Part shown: positions 23,187 through 30,188 of the stretch, in pieces | Position numbering within the stretch: position 1 is the stretch's first letter | How the letters are laid out: each line of letters starts with the position of its first letter | Source: Caldilineae bacterium | Lineage (GTDB): Bacteria; Chloroflexota; Anaerolineae; JAAEKA01 | Assembly (NCBI GenBank): GCA_020634555.1 | Contig: JACKBK010000029.1 | Span: forward strand, 1 to 41,893 | DNA: 41,893 nucleotides | Direction: 5' to 3' | Program-made: the position numbers and the translations under genes | Notes under the pieces: generated by a model | Database searches by the model: none | What the model was told of the DNA's origin: nothing | What the model saw: only the letters and a program-made list of their open reading frames with translations

Positions 23187-23786
23187 ATGACCAATCCTGA
23201 ATTCGAAACGTTCCTTGCAGCGATTGAAAGCGGTGACGACGAGTCAACCGAGAACGCCGTGCAGGCTCTCTATCACAACGGCGACGGTTCGCTCGATCGT
23301 TTGCTGGAAATGACCTCCTCCAGTGATGACGACGTGCGCTGGTGGGCAGTGCGTGCGTTGTCCAACGCGGCCGAGGAAAACCAGCAGCAGCGGACGCTCG
23401 TGATGCCGGTCCTTGTTCAAGCGCTGACTGACAGTGACGACTCGGTGCGCTGCCTGGCAGCTCTCTCCCTGGGACAACTGCACGCCACCAGTGCGGTGCC
23501 GGCATTGATGGTGCTGTTGGCCGACCCCAGCGGCTGGGTGCGGGGCGCGGCCGCCGACAGCCTGGCCATGATGGGCGAGGCAGCCGTGCCGGCGCTGGGA
23601 AGTGCGCTGCACGACGACCGCGAGGGCGTCCGCGTCCGGGCCGCCTACGCCCTGCACAAGATTCGCAGCATAGCCGCGGCCCGCTGGCTCTTCCCCGCCC
23701 TCAACGACCCCAACCCCGTCGTCCACACCTACGTCTACGAGACGCTGGATGATCTGGGGCTCCTCACCACCACACTAGTACAGTAG
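23187..23786 (+). CDS. HEAT-repeat protein
   Basis: A 199-residue, acidic, cytoplasmic protein made of about five HEAT-like helical repeats with recurring phrases: DDDVRWWAVRALSNAAEE, DDSVRCLAALSLGQLHATSAVPALMVLL, SGWVRGAAADSLAMMGEAAVPAL, REGVRVRAAYALHKIRSIAAARWL and NPVVHTYVYETLDDLG. Such proteins serve as scaffolds or, in cyanobacteria, as bilin lyase relatives. Nothing here indicates an enzyme. It is a single gene with its own promoter, and a strong inverted repeat follows the stop. Confidence 0.85.
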   Translation: MTNPEFETFLAAIESGDDESTENAVQALYHNGDGSLDRLLEMTSSSDDDVRWWAVRALSNAAEENQQQRTLVMPVLVQALTDSDDSVRCLAALSLGQLHATSAVPALMVLLADPSGWVRGAAADSLAMMGEAAVPALGSALHDDREGVRVRAAYALHKIRSIAAARWLFPALNDPNPVVHTYVYETLDDLGLLTTTLVQ

Positions 23787-23805
23787 GTCTAACGCAGCAG
23801 CGTTC

Positions 23806-23838
23806 AGAAGTTGGACTTCTCAGAGAAGTCCAACTTCT
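23806..23838. terminator. Bidirectional terminator hairpin
   Basis: Perfect 16-bp arms AGAAGTTGGACTTCTC (23806-23821) and GAGAAGTCCAACTTCT (23823-23838) lie between two converging genes and overlap the stop codon of the minus-strand one. A smaller AACGC/GCGTT hairpin precedes it. Confidence 0.7.
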
Positions 23839-25417
23839 ATTGGCGCGGCACTTCGTTGCGAAAGGTCGGCGCCAGCATCTGATCAACCGGCGCAAACTGG
23901 TCGGTCAGCGTCAACAGTGGATGCTCTGCCAGCAAAGCCGCCAGGTCAGCGTCGTCCAACAACTGGCGAGCCAGCAGCGCCAGGCCGTCGCCTGCATCGA
24001 TGTCCGCCAACCGCCCAACATCCAGCGGCTCATCCGATGCGATCAGCACGAAGGTGCTGCGCGGGCTGCTACGCCAGGCATCGATGGTCGGCGCAACATA
24101 CACGTGGGGAAAGGTCTGCTGCAAGGTGTTGGCAAACGCGCGCACGAAGTCCCCGCGCGGCCCGTCGATGATGTTGACCATGTACAGACCGCCAGGCGCG
24201 AGCCAGCGTGCCACCAATTCGTTGAACTCCACCGTCGTGAGGTGATACGGAACTGAATAGTCGTTGAACGCATCGCCCATGATCAGGTCGAAGGGCCGGT
24301 CTGGCTGGCCGCTCAGCACCATGCGCGCATCCTCGTTGCGCGTGACGATGGCGCTGTCAGCCGGCACACCCAGCAGATCGTAGGCGATGCGGGTGACGCC
24401 CGGATCGATCTCGATCACCTCCAGCTCGCTGTCAGGATATATCGCTGCCATGTATTTGGGAAAGGTGTAGCCACCTCCGCCGATGAAGAGCGCCCGCAGA
24501 TCAGCCTTGTCCGCGGCGCGATAGGCGGTCGCCTCGGCGTACATCTGCTCGTAGCCGTAAACCAGCTTGGTGGGGTCATCCATCGACGTGAAACTGTGGA
24601 CCAGGCGGTCGAGCACCAACACGCGCACCCGTTCCCCATTGCGGTCCTCCTCGCGCACCTTGATACAGAAATAGTTGGTCTCCAGCGCGCAGGGGCCGTG
24701 GGACCAGCCCTGCCACCACGCCAGGCTAAGCCCGCCGGCCACGATCACTGCGGCCAGCACCAACGCAACGGTTTTGCGGCGCAGCAGGAACAACGCGCCC
24801 ATGGCGATCAGCGTCAATCCGACGCCCCAGACAATGGCGTGGGTACCGAAGCGCGAGATGAGCACGAACCCGGTAGCAAAGGTGCCGACAATGCTGCCCA
24901 GCGTGCCGGCAGCGTAGATCTTGCCCACCGTCGTGCCGGTGGTGGCCAGATCGCGCACAGCCAGCTTGGCAACCACCGGCGAGATGGCTCCCAGAATAGC
25001 GCATGGGATGAAGAAGAGCGCAGTCACCAGCACCACGATCTGGATAACGATAGAGCCGGGCGGCAGGCGCACGCCGAGACGATCAACCGTCAGAACGATG
25101 AAGCTGGTCATACCGGCTGCTAAAAAGAGCAGGCCCAGCAGCCGCGTCGACGGCCAGCGGTCTGCCAGCCGCCCGCCCAGGTAGTTGCCCAGACTGATGC
25201 CCGCCAACACAACGCCGATGATGGTTGTCCAGGTATAGAGCGACACGCCGACGTAGGGCGCGACAATCCGCCCTGCCACCAGTTCCAGAATCATGATACA
25301 GGCGCTGCTGACGAAAACAATGGCATACGGCTGCCACGACCAACGCCGGCCGGCAGCCTGCTCCATGCCGACCGGATCGACCGTGGAGGAAATCCTCACG
25401 GCGTCTTCTACCCCCAT
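23837..25417 (-). CDS. Fused membrane transporter / spermidine-synthase-like protein
   Basis: The start is taken as the ATG at 25417, which overlaps the end of the preceding small gene by 10 bases. The 526-residue protein has eight or so membrane helices (about 30-245, beginning AIVFVSSACIMILELVAGRIVAPYVG) and then a spermidine-synthase-like Rossmann domain: FIGGGGYTFPKYMAAIYPDSELEVIEIDPGVTRIA (about 310-345), LIMGDAFNDYSVPYHLTTVEF and the ARWLAPGGLYMVNI strand. The fused-MFS/spermidine synthase family is widespread in Chloroflexota. The GGGGY motif and the acidic strand end suggest nucleotide or SAM-like binding. Polyamine synthesis is not proven. It is the last gene of an operon with the VOC protein and a 101-residue protein. 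Confidence 0.9.
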   Translation of the reverse strand: MGVEDAVRISSTVDPVGMEQAAGRRWSWQPYAIVFVSSACIMILELVAGRIVAPYVGVSLYTWTTIIGVVLAGISLGNYLGGRLADRWPSTRLLGLLFLAAGMTSFIVLTVDRLGVRLPPGSIVIQIVVLVTALFFIPCAILGAISPVVAKLAVRDLATTGTTVGKIYAAGTLGSIVGTFATGFVLISRFGTHAIVWGVGLTLIAMGALFLLRRKTVALVLAAVIVAGGLSLAWWQGWSHGPCALETNYFCIKVREEDRNGERVRVLVLDRLVHSFTSMDDPTKLVYGYEQMYAEATAYRAADKADLRALFIGGGGYTFPKYMAAIYPDSELEVIEIDPGVTRIAYDLLGVPADSAIVTRNEDARMVLSGQPDRPFDLIMGDAFNDYSVPYHLTTVEFNELVARWLAPGGLYMVNIIDGPRGDFVRAFANTLQQTFPHVYVAPTIDAWRSSPRSTFVLIASDEPLDVGRLADIDAGDGLALLARQLLDDADLAALLAEHPLLTLTDQFAPVDQMLAPTFRNEVPRQ

Positions 25418-25713
25418 AACTGCGGCAGGCTCTCGATCTGCTGCCATCCCTGCCCCTCGTCCACCGGATCGGCCGTCAAGTCATGAAAATAGATATCGAG
25501 AACCGCGGCGCGCTCCATGGCCAGCGGCGGACGGCAGTAATCCTCCTCTTCCCAGACTGCAACACCGGCGTCTGCTTTGCGCGCGTTGCGCAGGCTGTAA
25601 TCAAGCGCCCGTCCGAAGGGGCGCATGCCACCGATTTCGCCGCTTTCGAGACGTTGCCACAGATCAGGTAACAGTTCCGACCGCGGCCGAGCCCGCACCA
25701 GATAGTATGCCAT
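25408..25713 (-). CDS. Small conserved-looking hypothetical protein (101 aa)
   Basis: A 101-residue, soluble protein preceded by an excellent ribosome site (AAGGAGG, four bases before ATG). It begins MAYYLVRARPRSELLPDLWQ and contains PFGRALDYSLRNARK, AVWEEEDYCRPPLAMERAAVLD and YFHDLTADPVDEGQGW. I do not recognise the family. There is no signal peptide or membrane helix. It sits 26 bases after the VOC gene and overlaps the transporter/spermidine-synthase-like gene, so the three are co-translated. Confidence 0.75.
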   Translation of the reverse strand: MAYYLVRARPRSELLPDLWQRLESGEIGGMRPFGRALDYSLRNARKADAGVAVWEEEDYCRPPLAMERAAVLDIYFHDLTADPVDEGQGWQQIESLPQLWG

Positions 25714-25739
25714 GGGTCCTCCTTTCGCGAACAGCGATC

Positions 25740-26618
25740 CTACATGTTTCGGTCATTGGTGACAATGCGGATAGCATTGCGAGAGGGATCCTGCAATGTT
25801 ATCTCGACCTCATCCCGCTGATAAGCAACGCCAGCCCGATCAAGACGAGCCACGATCTTCGCAAGCGCGTCCATATCCGGCACGATGATCTCGAAATGGC
25901 GTAGTCCAGCGCTGCCGGCCGGCGCCGGCGGCGTGCCTTGCCCGGCCCAGGTGTTCAGCCCGATGTGGTGGTGATAACCGCCCGCCGACACGAAAAGCGC
26001 GCTGGCCCCGTAGCGCTGCACCAGATCAAACCCCAGCACATCGCAATAGAATGCCCTGGACTGTTCAATGTCGGCGACATGCAGGTGAACGTGTCCCATG
26101 GTCGCGCCGGCCGGCATAACCTGCCACTGCTCCCCATCGCCGTTCAGTAGCGCAAGCAGGCCGCGCGCGTCCAGCGGGTCGGACACCATTTGCAGTTGGC
26201 CATTGGCAATCGGCCACTCAGCGCGCGGGCGGTCGCGGTAGACCTCGATGCCGTTGCCGTCCGGGTCCGCCAGGTAGATCGCCTCGCTGACGCCGTGGTC
26301 CGCCCAGCCTTGCAGCGACCAGCGCGCCTCGGCCACGTGCTGCAGCCAGCGCGCCAGGTCAAGCCGGCCGGGCAACAACAGGGCGAAATGGTACAGCCCG
26401 GTAGCTCGTTGCGGCTTTGGGCGCGCGCCGCGGCGTTCGACAAGCTCAAGCAACGGCGTGCTATCCGCGGCTGTCAGCAGCGTGCGCCCCTCCGCCACAG
26501 GCGCGGCACGCAGCCCCAGCACGGTGTCATAAAACGCCAGCGACTGCGCCAGATCGCTGACCGTCAGACTGACGATACCGATGTGTGCGGCAGGTGAAAT
26601 CGAGGGTTGATTTGTCAT
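25740..26618 (-). CDS. Two-domain VOC (glyoxalase/extradiol dioxygenase-like) protein, CatE-like
   Basis: The ATG at 26618 gives 292 residues, the usual length for CatE-type proteins. The frame runs further up to 26726 but covers the promoter. Two vicinal-oxygen-chelate domains are visible: GIVSLTVSDLAQSLAFYDTVLGL with DPDGNGIEVYRD (domain 1), and GHVHLHVADIEQSRAFYCDVLGFDLV with GGYHHHIGLNTW (domain 2). The family includes catechol-2,3-dioxygenase CatE and ring-cleavage or glyoxalase-like enzymes. The C-terminal repeat ends DPSRNAIRIVTND, where the third metal ligand (Glu in DPxGNxIEL) would be Arg. The enzyme may therefore use another ligand or be inactive. Substrate unknown. Confidence 0.85.
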   Translation of the reverse strand: MTNQPSISPAAHIGIVSLTVSDLAQSLAFYDTVLGLRAAPVAEGRTLLTAADSTPLLELVERRGARPKPQRATGLYHFALLLPGRLDLARWLQHVAEARWSLQGWADHGVSEAIYLADPDGNGIEVYRDRPRAEWPIANGQLQMVSDPLDARGLLALLNGDGEQWQVMPAGATMGHVHLHVADIEQSRAFYCDVLGFDLVQRYGASALFVSAGGYHHHIGLNTWAGQGTPPAPAGSAGLRHFEIIVPDMDALAKIVARLDRAGVAYQRDEVEITLQDPSRNAIRIVTNDRNM

Positions 26619-26655
26619 CTCGCGGGAACCTCTCCATCGACAGGGTTTGTTCGTG

Positions 26656-26683
26656 AGTATATCCGCGGCTGCACCGTCGTCAA
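26656..26683 (-). promoter_or_regulatory. Promoter of the VOC operon
   Basis: On the minus strand, TTGACG (26678-26683), a 16-base spacer and TATACT (26656-26661). The start point would be about 30 bases before the ATG at 26618, which supports that start. Confidence 0.6.
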
Positions 26684-26754
26684 GTAAGCTGCTCTCCACA
26701 TACTGGCAGCGCGAGCAATCCTGCATCGACTTCTTTCATGAGAGATATTATCGA

Positions 26755-26763
26755 TGATATAAT
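26755..26763 (+). promoter_or_regulatory. Extended -10 of the permease gene
   Basis: TGATATAAT, a perfect -10 with an upstream TG. The -35 region is weak (TTCATG-like). The predicted leader to the ATG at 26832 is about 60 bases. Confidence 0.5.
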
Positions 26764-26831
26764 TCACAAACTTGTTGTTTGTCCTCGGCTCAGACTGTTC
26801 GTTTTGCGAATCGGCTCAGGCTACCACTACC

Positions 26832-28079
26832 ATGACAGGCTTTGCGGGTGCAGACCAACAGAAGATAATCCTCGGTGTTGCAGGCGCGGTGGCGACTGCG
26901 CTGATCCTGGCCGCGTTCTACCTGACGCCGGCCGGACGTTCGCGCATGTGGACCATCATCGTTACGCCGCTGGCCTCGATCATCGGCAGCGGGTTTCTGG
27001 TGGTCGCGCCGCTGCTCTACAGCAACTTTGGCGGCGCGTCACTGCCGGCCATCGTCCTCATCAACGTGTTCGCGCTGGCCGTCGGACTGGTCATCCGCAC
27101 CAACATCCACCATTTCGAGCCGCTGCTGGAAAACGCCCACGGCGGGCGATTCCTCCTGACCACCGAACGGGTTTCCAACCTGTCGCTGGCCGTCTCCTAT
27201 GTGATATCTATCGCCTTTTACATCAGCCTGCTCAGTTCCTTCGCGCTGGAGATGTTCTCCTTGCGCCAGCCGCTGGCAACGCGCGGTTTGACAACCGTTC
27301 TGCTGGCCGGGATCGCCATCTTCGGCTTCGCGCGCGGGCTGCACGGGCTGGAAGCGCTGGAGAAGATCGCGGTCAACAGCAAGCTGTCGATCATCGGCGC
27401 GCTGCTGATCGTCCTGGCGGCCGCCGGGCTGCTGCGTGACCACACTGTCCTGGCCTCTACATCCTTCACGGAGCCAACGTTCGACATCCACGGTCTGCAA
27501 ATACTGGGCGGCATGTTGCTGATCACACAGGGGTTCGAGACAGCCCGCTATCTGGGCAAAGACTACTCACGCACAGAGCGGGCGCGTGCCTTGCTGGCCG
27601 CACAGCTTATCGCCGCGGTGGTCTACGTAGCGTTCGTCGCTCTGGCGGAACCTTTTGGACATGCCATCGAGGATGTGAACGAGACGGCGATCATTCAGAT
27701 CGTGGGTGCAGTAGCGATTGGCCTTCCGGTTGTGCTGAGCATCGCGGCCATCTTCAGCCAGTTCGGGGCCGGCGTGGCCGACACGGTAGGCACCGGCGGC
27801 ATCGTCGAGGAGGAAAGCCGTGGCCGGATACCGCGTCGCGTGGGGTATGTGTTGGTCTGTGCGCTGGCGATTCTGCAGATCTGGGTCGCCGATATCTTCC
27901 AGGTACTCACCCTCGCCTCGCGCGCCTTCGCTCTCTACTACGCGCTGCAAGCCATTATTGCCACGGTGGTCGTCCACCGCCAGAGCAACGGCCCATACCG
28001 TCGCGCCAAATTGGTGCTTTTTCCCATATTGGCAGTCTTGCTGCTGCTGGTCGCCATCTTCGCTATCCCGGCCCACTGA
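26832..28079 (+). CDS. APC-like amino acid permease family protein
   Basis: About 415 residues from the ATG at 26832. The frame also allows an earlier start at 26772 that would add a poorly conserved leader. About 11 or 12 membrane helices are visible. The early helix IIVTPLASIIGSGFLVVAPLLY has a glycine-rich break (IGSGFL) like the first substrate-binding helix of APC/LeuT-fold permeases, and LLITQGFETARYLG resembles the helix 6 region. The family is therefore probable but not certain, and the substrate is unknown. It is a single gene with its own promoter. Confidence 0.75.
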   Translation: MTGFAGADQQKIILGVAGAVATALILAAFYLTPAGRSRMWTIIVTPLASIIGSGFLVVAPLLYSNFGGASLPAIVLINVFALAVGLVIRTNIHHFEPLLENAHGGRFLLTTERVSNLSLAVSYVISIAFYISLLSSFALEMFSLRQPLATRGLTTVLLAGIAIFGFARGLHGLEALEKIAVNSKLSIIGALLIVLAAAGLLRDHTVLASTSFTEPTFDIHGLQILGGMLLITQGFETARYLGKDYSRTERARALLAAQLIAAVVYVAFVALAEPFGHAIEDVNETAIIQIVGAVAIGLPVVLSIAAIFSQFGAGVADTVGTGGIVEEESRGRIPRRVGYVLVCALAILQIWVADIFQVLTLASRAFALYYALQAIIATVVVHRQSNGPYRRAKLVLFPILAVLLLLVAIFAIPAH

Positions 28080-28128
28080 CCGACTCGTTTTTCCACAATT
28101 GATTGGGGGGTATTCGGCAAGCAAGCAC

Positions 28129-28156
28129 TTGACAGTTTCGGCGTTTGGTCTACAAT
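28129..28156 (+). promoter_or_regulatory. Promoter of the small lipoprotein gene
   Basis: TTGACA (28129-28134), a 16-base spacer and TACAAT (28151-28156). The start point would be about 50 bases before the ATG at 28213. Confidence 0.65.
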
Positions 28157-28212
28157 CCCCACACAGTTACTCCACTTTGTTTTTCCATACAATAGAATAT
28201 CGAGATCATACC

Positions 28213-28896
28213 ATGAACAGACTTGCCTGGCTGTTTTTCTCATATGCTATCGGGGCCATCCTGCTGGCCGGTTGCGTCTCCCCTCCCCCGGCAGATCCGG
28301 TAACAGCGTCACTGAATGAGCCTCTGATACTGGCTGTTGGTGACTCAACGACAATCGACGGTGATGTGTTAACCCTCACGTCGATCGTGGAAGACTCGCG
28401 CTGCCCGAGCCAGGTAGAGTGTGCGTGGACTGGCCGCGCCGTTCTTCAGTTTCAACTCGACACCGCCGATGGACAACGCAGCGATTTCCAGTTGATCACG
28501 ATCCACAGCCCGGCCAGGACAACGCAAGCAGTGCAAGCCGGCCACATCTTCACGCTGAACACGCTGGAGCCATACCCGGAAACCCCCGACCACAAGATCC
28601 CACAACGGGACTACCGCGCAACCGTGACCGTTGCGCCGCTGGCGACTGCCGAGTGCCCACTGCACGAGAACGATCCAGACGGCTACCTGACACTGATCTG
28701 CCGCCACATCAGCGACAACGGCATCGACGTCAAGCCGGCCGATCCGGCCGGCTACCAGATCAAGGATATCCAGGAGACGACGGAAAACGGCCGGCCCGTG
28801 GCCCAGGTATTTCTGAACTGCTGCGGGATGGGTGATTTTGCGGTCATCGACATCGGGACAGGCGAGGTCCTGTCGTTTCGAACCGGCGACTTTTAG
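28213..28896 (+). CDS. Secreted lipoprotein of unknown function
   Basis: The start is the ATG at 28213, downstream of a clear promoter. A longer in-frame ORF upstream runs inside the permease gene and is not used. The 227-residue protein has a lipoprotein signal (LLAGC, Cys21) and a beta-rich domain with DGDVLTLTSIVEDSRCPSQVECAWTGRAVLQFQL (about 55-90). This DSRCPxxVxCxWxG pattern recurs in bacterial secreted proteins of unknown role and probably contains a disulfide. A second Cys-rich part (CPLHEND..., FLNCCGMGDF) follows. No catalytic motif is seen. Confidence 0.83.
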   Translation: MNRLAWLFFSYAIGAILLAGCVSPPPADPVTASLNEPLILAVGDSTTIDGDVLTLTSIVEDSRCPSQVECAWTGRAVLQFQLDTADGQRSDFQLITIHSPARTTQAVQAGHIFTLNTLEPYPETPDHKIPQRDYRATVTVAPLATAECPLHENDPDGYLTLICRHISDNGIDVKPADPAGYQIKDIQETTENGRPVAQVFLNCCGMGDFAVIDIGTGEVLSFRTGDF

Positions 28897-28952
28897 CAGC
28901 TGGCTGACATCCGCACGTGCGTTTGTAAGGAAGGCATGATAGTACAAAAACC

Positions 28953-28991
28953 AACCTGGCCTGCTGTCCGTGAAGGACAGCAGGCCAGGTT
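28953..28991 (+). terminator. Intrinsic-type hairpin after the lipoprotein gene
   Basis: A perfect 17-bp stem AACCTGGCCTGCTGTCC (28953-28969) and its complement (28975-28991) with a 5-base loop, 56 bases after the stop. The A-run on the left side would give a T-run for minus-strand transcripts. Confidence 0.75.
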
Positions 28992-29034
28992 CTGGAGAGC
29001 ATTGATCAGCGGGCGTGACCGTGCTTGCGGCTTT

Positions 29035-29062
29035 CACCCCGTCCTCGTGGCGGGGTGTTTTC
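29035..29062 (+). terminator. Second terminator hairpin
   Basis: CACCCCG (29035-29041) and CGGGGTG (29051-29057) followed by TTTTC. It faces the end of the LacI-family gene (29073) and may act as a back-up terminator. Confidence 0.55.
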
Positions 29063-29072
29063 TTTGACGAGA

Positions 29073-30143
29073 CTACGACAGCCCTACTCTGCGAACCCTG
29101 GCCCCGCAGGAATCCCGCACGACGAGCTGAACCGGCAGCACCACCGACGCGGCCTGGCGGTTCTGAAACTGCTTTTGCATCATCAACACTTGCAGCGCGT
29201 AGGCGGCCATCCGCTTCTTGGGCACGTCCACCGTGGTCAGCCCGGGGCGGATCATCCCGGCAATGCCGATGTTGTCGATGGAAACGATGGCCACATCCTC
29301 CGGCACGCGCAGGCCGCGGTCGTGCAGCGCAGCCATGGCGCTGATGGCCCGCTCGTCGTTGGCGGCAAAGATGGCCGTGGGGCGCGGATGCATACCGATG
29401 ATCTCTACCGTGGACTGGTAGGTCGACTCGAACACATCCGCCTCGTCGGTAGCCAGTACCAACTGCGGGTCGTAGGAGAGACCGTGGTCCAGCAGGCTCT
29501 GGCGGTAGCCGGTCAGCCGCTCGTCCTCGATGGAAAGATAGGCGATGCGCTGATGGCCTAACGAGATCAGGTGTCCCACAGCAAGGCGCGCCGCCGCGGC
29601 CCGGTCAAACACCACCGTCGGCCAGTCGCGGATCGGCTCCTCCAGGCACACCACGTTGGGGATGCGTTCGGCGATCTTGTCCAGGATTTCCTGAAAGTCC
29701 TCCGTCGCCGGGAACAACGCCGGCAAGACGAGGACCAAGCCGGAGATCTCGTCGGCGTGGATGTTGTTGTTGAAGAACACGGGATCGGTAAGCGCATCGA
29801 AGAAGCTGAAAAAGCGCACCTCCTGCCCCAGCCGGTGCGCCTCCTCGAACAATCCGGCGAGAATCGTGTCGTAGTAAGGCCGCTCCAGCACGTTGAAGCT
29901 CTCGCCCCCCGCGATAATGCCCAGTGAGCTGCCAGCTTGCTCGCTGCCCAGCTTGAGCCGCTGGGCATTCTTGTTCGGCTGGTAGCCCAGGTCACGGATA
30001 GCGGCCAGCACGCGCTGGCGGGTCTCCGGTGCCACATCGCGCGGGCCGTTATTGATAACGTAGGAAACAATGCCCCGTGATACGCCGGCAGCATCGGCGA
30101 CATCCTGTTGCGTTACCGCGCGCTTCTTGTTTTCAGGGACCAT
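29073..30143 (-). CDS. LacI-family transcriptional regulator of the galactan locus
   Basis: About 356 residues from the ATG at 30143; a TTG at 30185, three bases after the GH2 stop, is an alternative start. The N-terminal helix-turn-helix and hinge are typical: VTQQDVADAAGVSRGIVSYVINNGPRDVAPETRQRVLAAIRDLGYQPNKNAQRLK. The periplasmic-binding-like sugar domain follows (SLGIIAGGESFN, ISLGHQRIAYLS, PTAIFAANDERAISAM, DVAIVSIDNIG, TTVDVPKKRMA). Such regulators bind CG-centred palindromes and release them with a sugar ligand. The nearby palindrome at 32460-32473 is the likely operator. Being downstream of GH2, it is probably co-transcribed with it and autoregulated. The ligand may be a galactose or galactooligosaccharide (inference). 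Confidence 0.92.
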   Translation of the reverse strand: MVPENKKRAVTQQDVADAAGVSRGIVSYVINNGPRDVAPETRQRVLAAIRDLGYQPNKNAQRLKLGSEQAGSSLGIIAGGESFNVLERPYYDTILAGLFEEAHRLGQEVRFFSFFDALTDPVFFNNNIHADEISGLVLVLPALFPATEDFQEILDKIAERIPNVVCLEEPIRDWPTVVFDRAAAARLAVGHLISLGHQRIAYLSIEDERLTGYRQSLLDHGLSYDPQLVLATDEADVFESTYQSTVEIIGMHPRPTAIFAANDERAISAMAALHDRGLRVPEDVAIVSIDNIGIAGMIRPGLTTVDVPKKRMAAYALQVLMMQKQFQNRQAASVVLPVQLVVRDSCGARVRRVGLS

Positions 30144-30188
30144 GGCAATCCAGTCTTGCTCCTTCAGCTCAGGGCGCTGTTCCAACGC

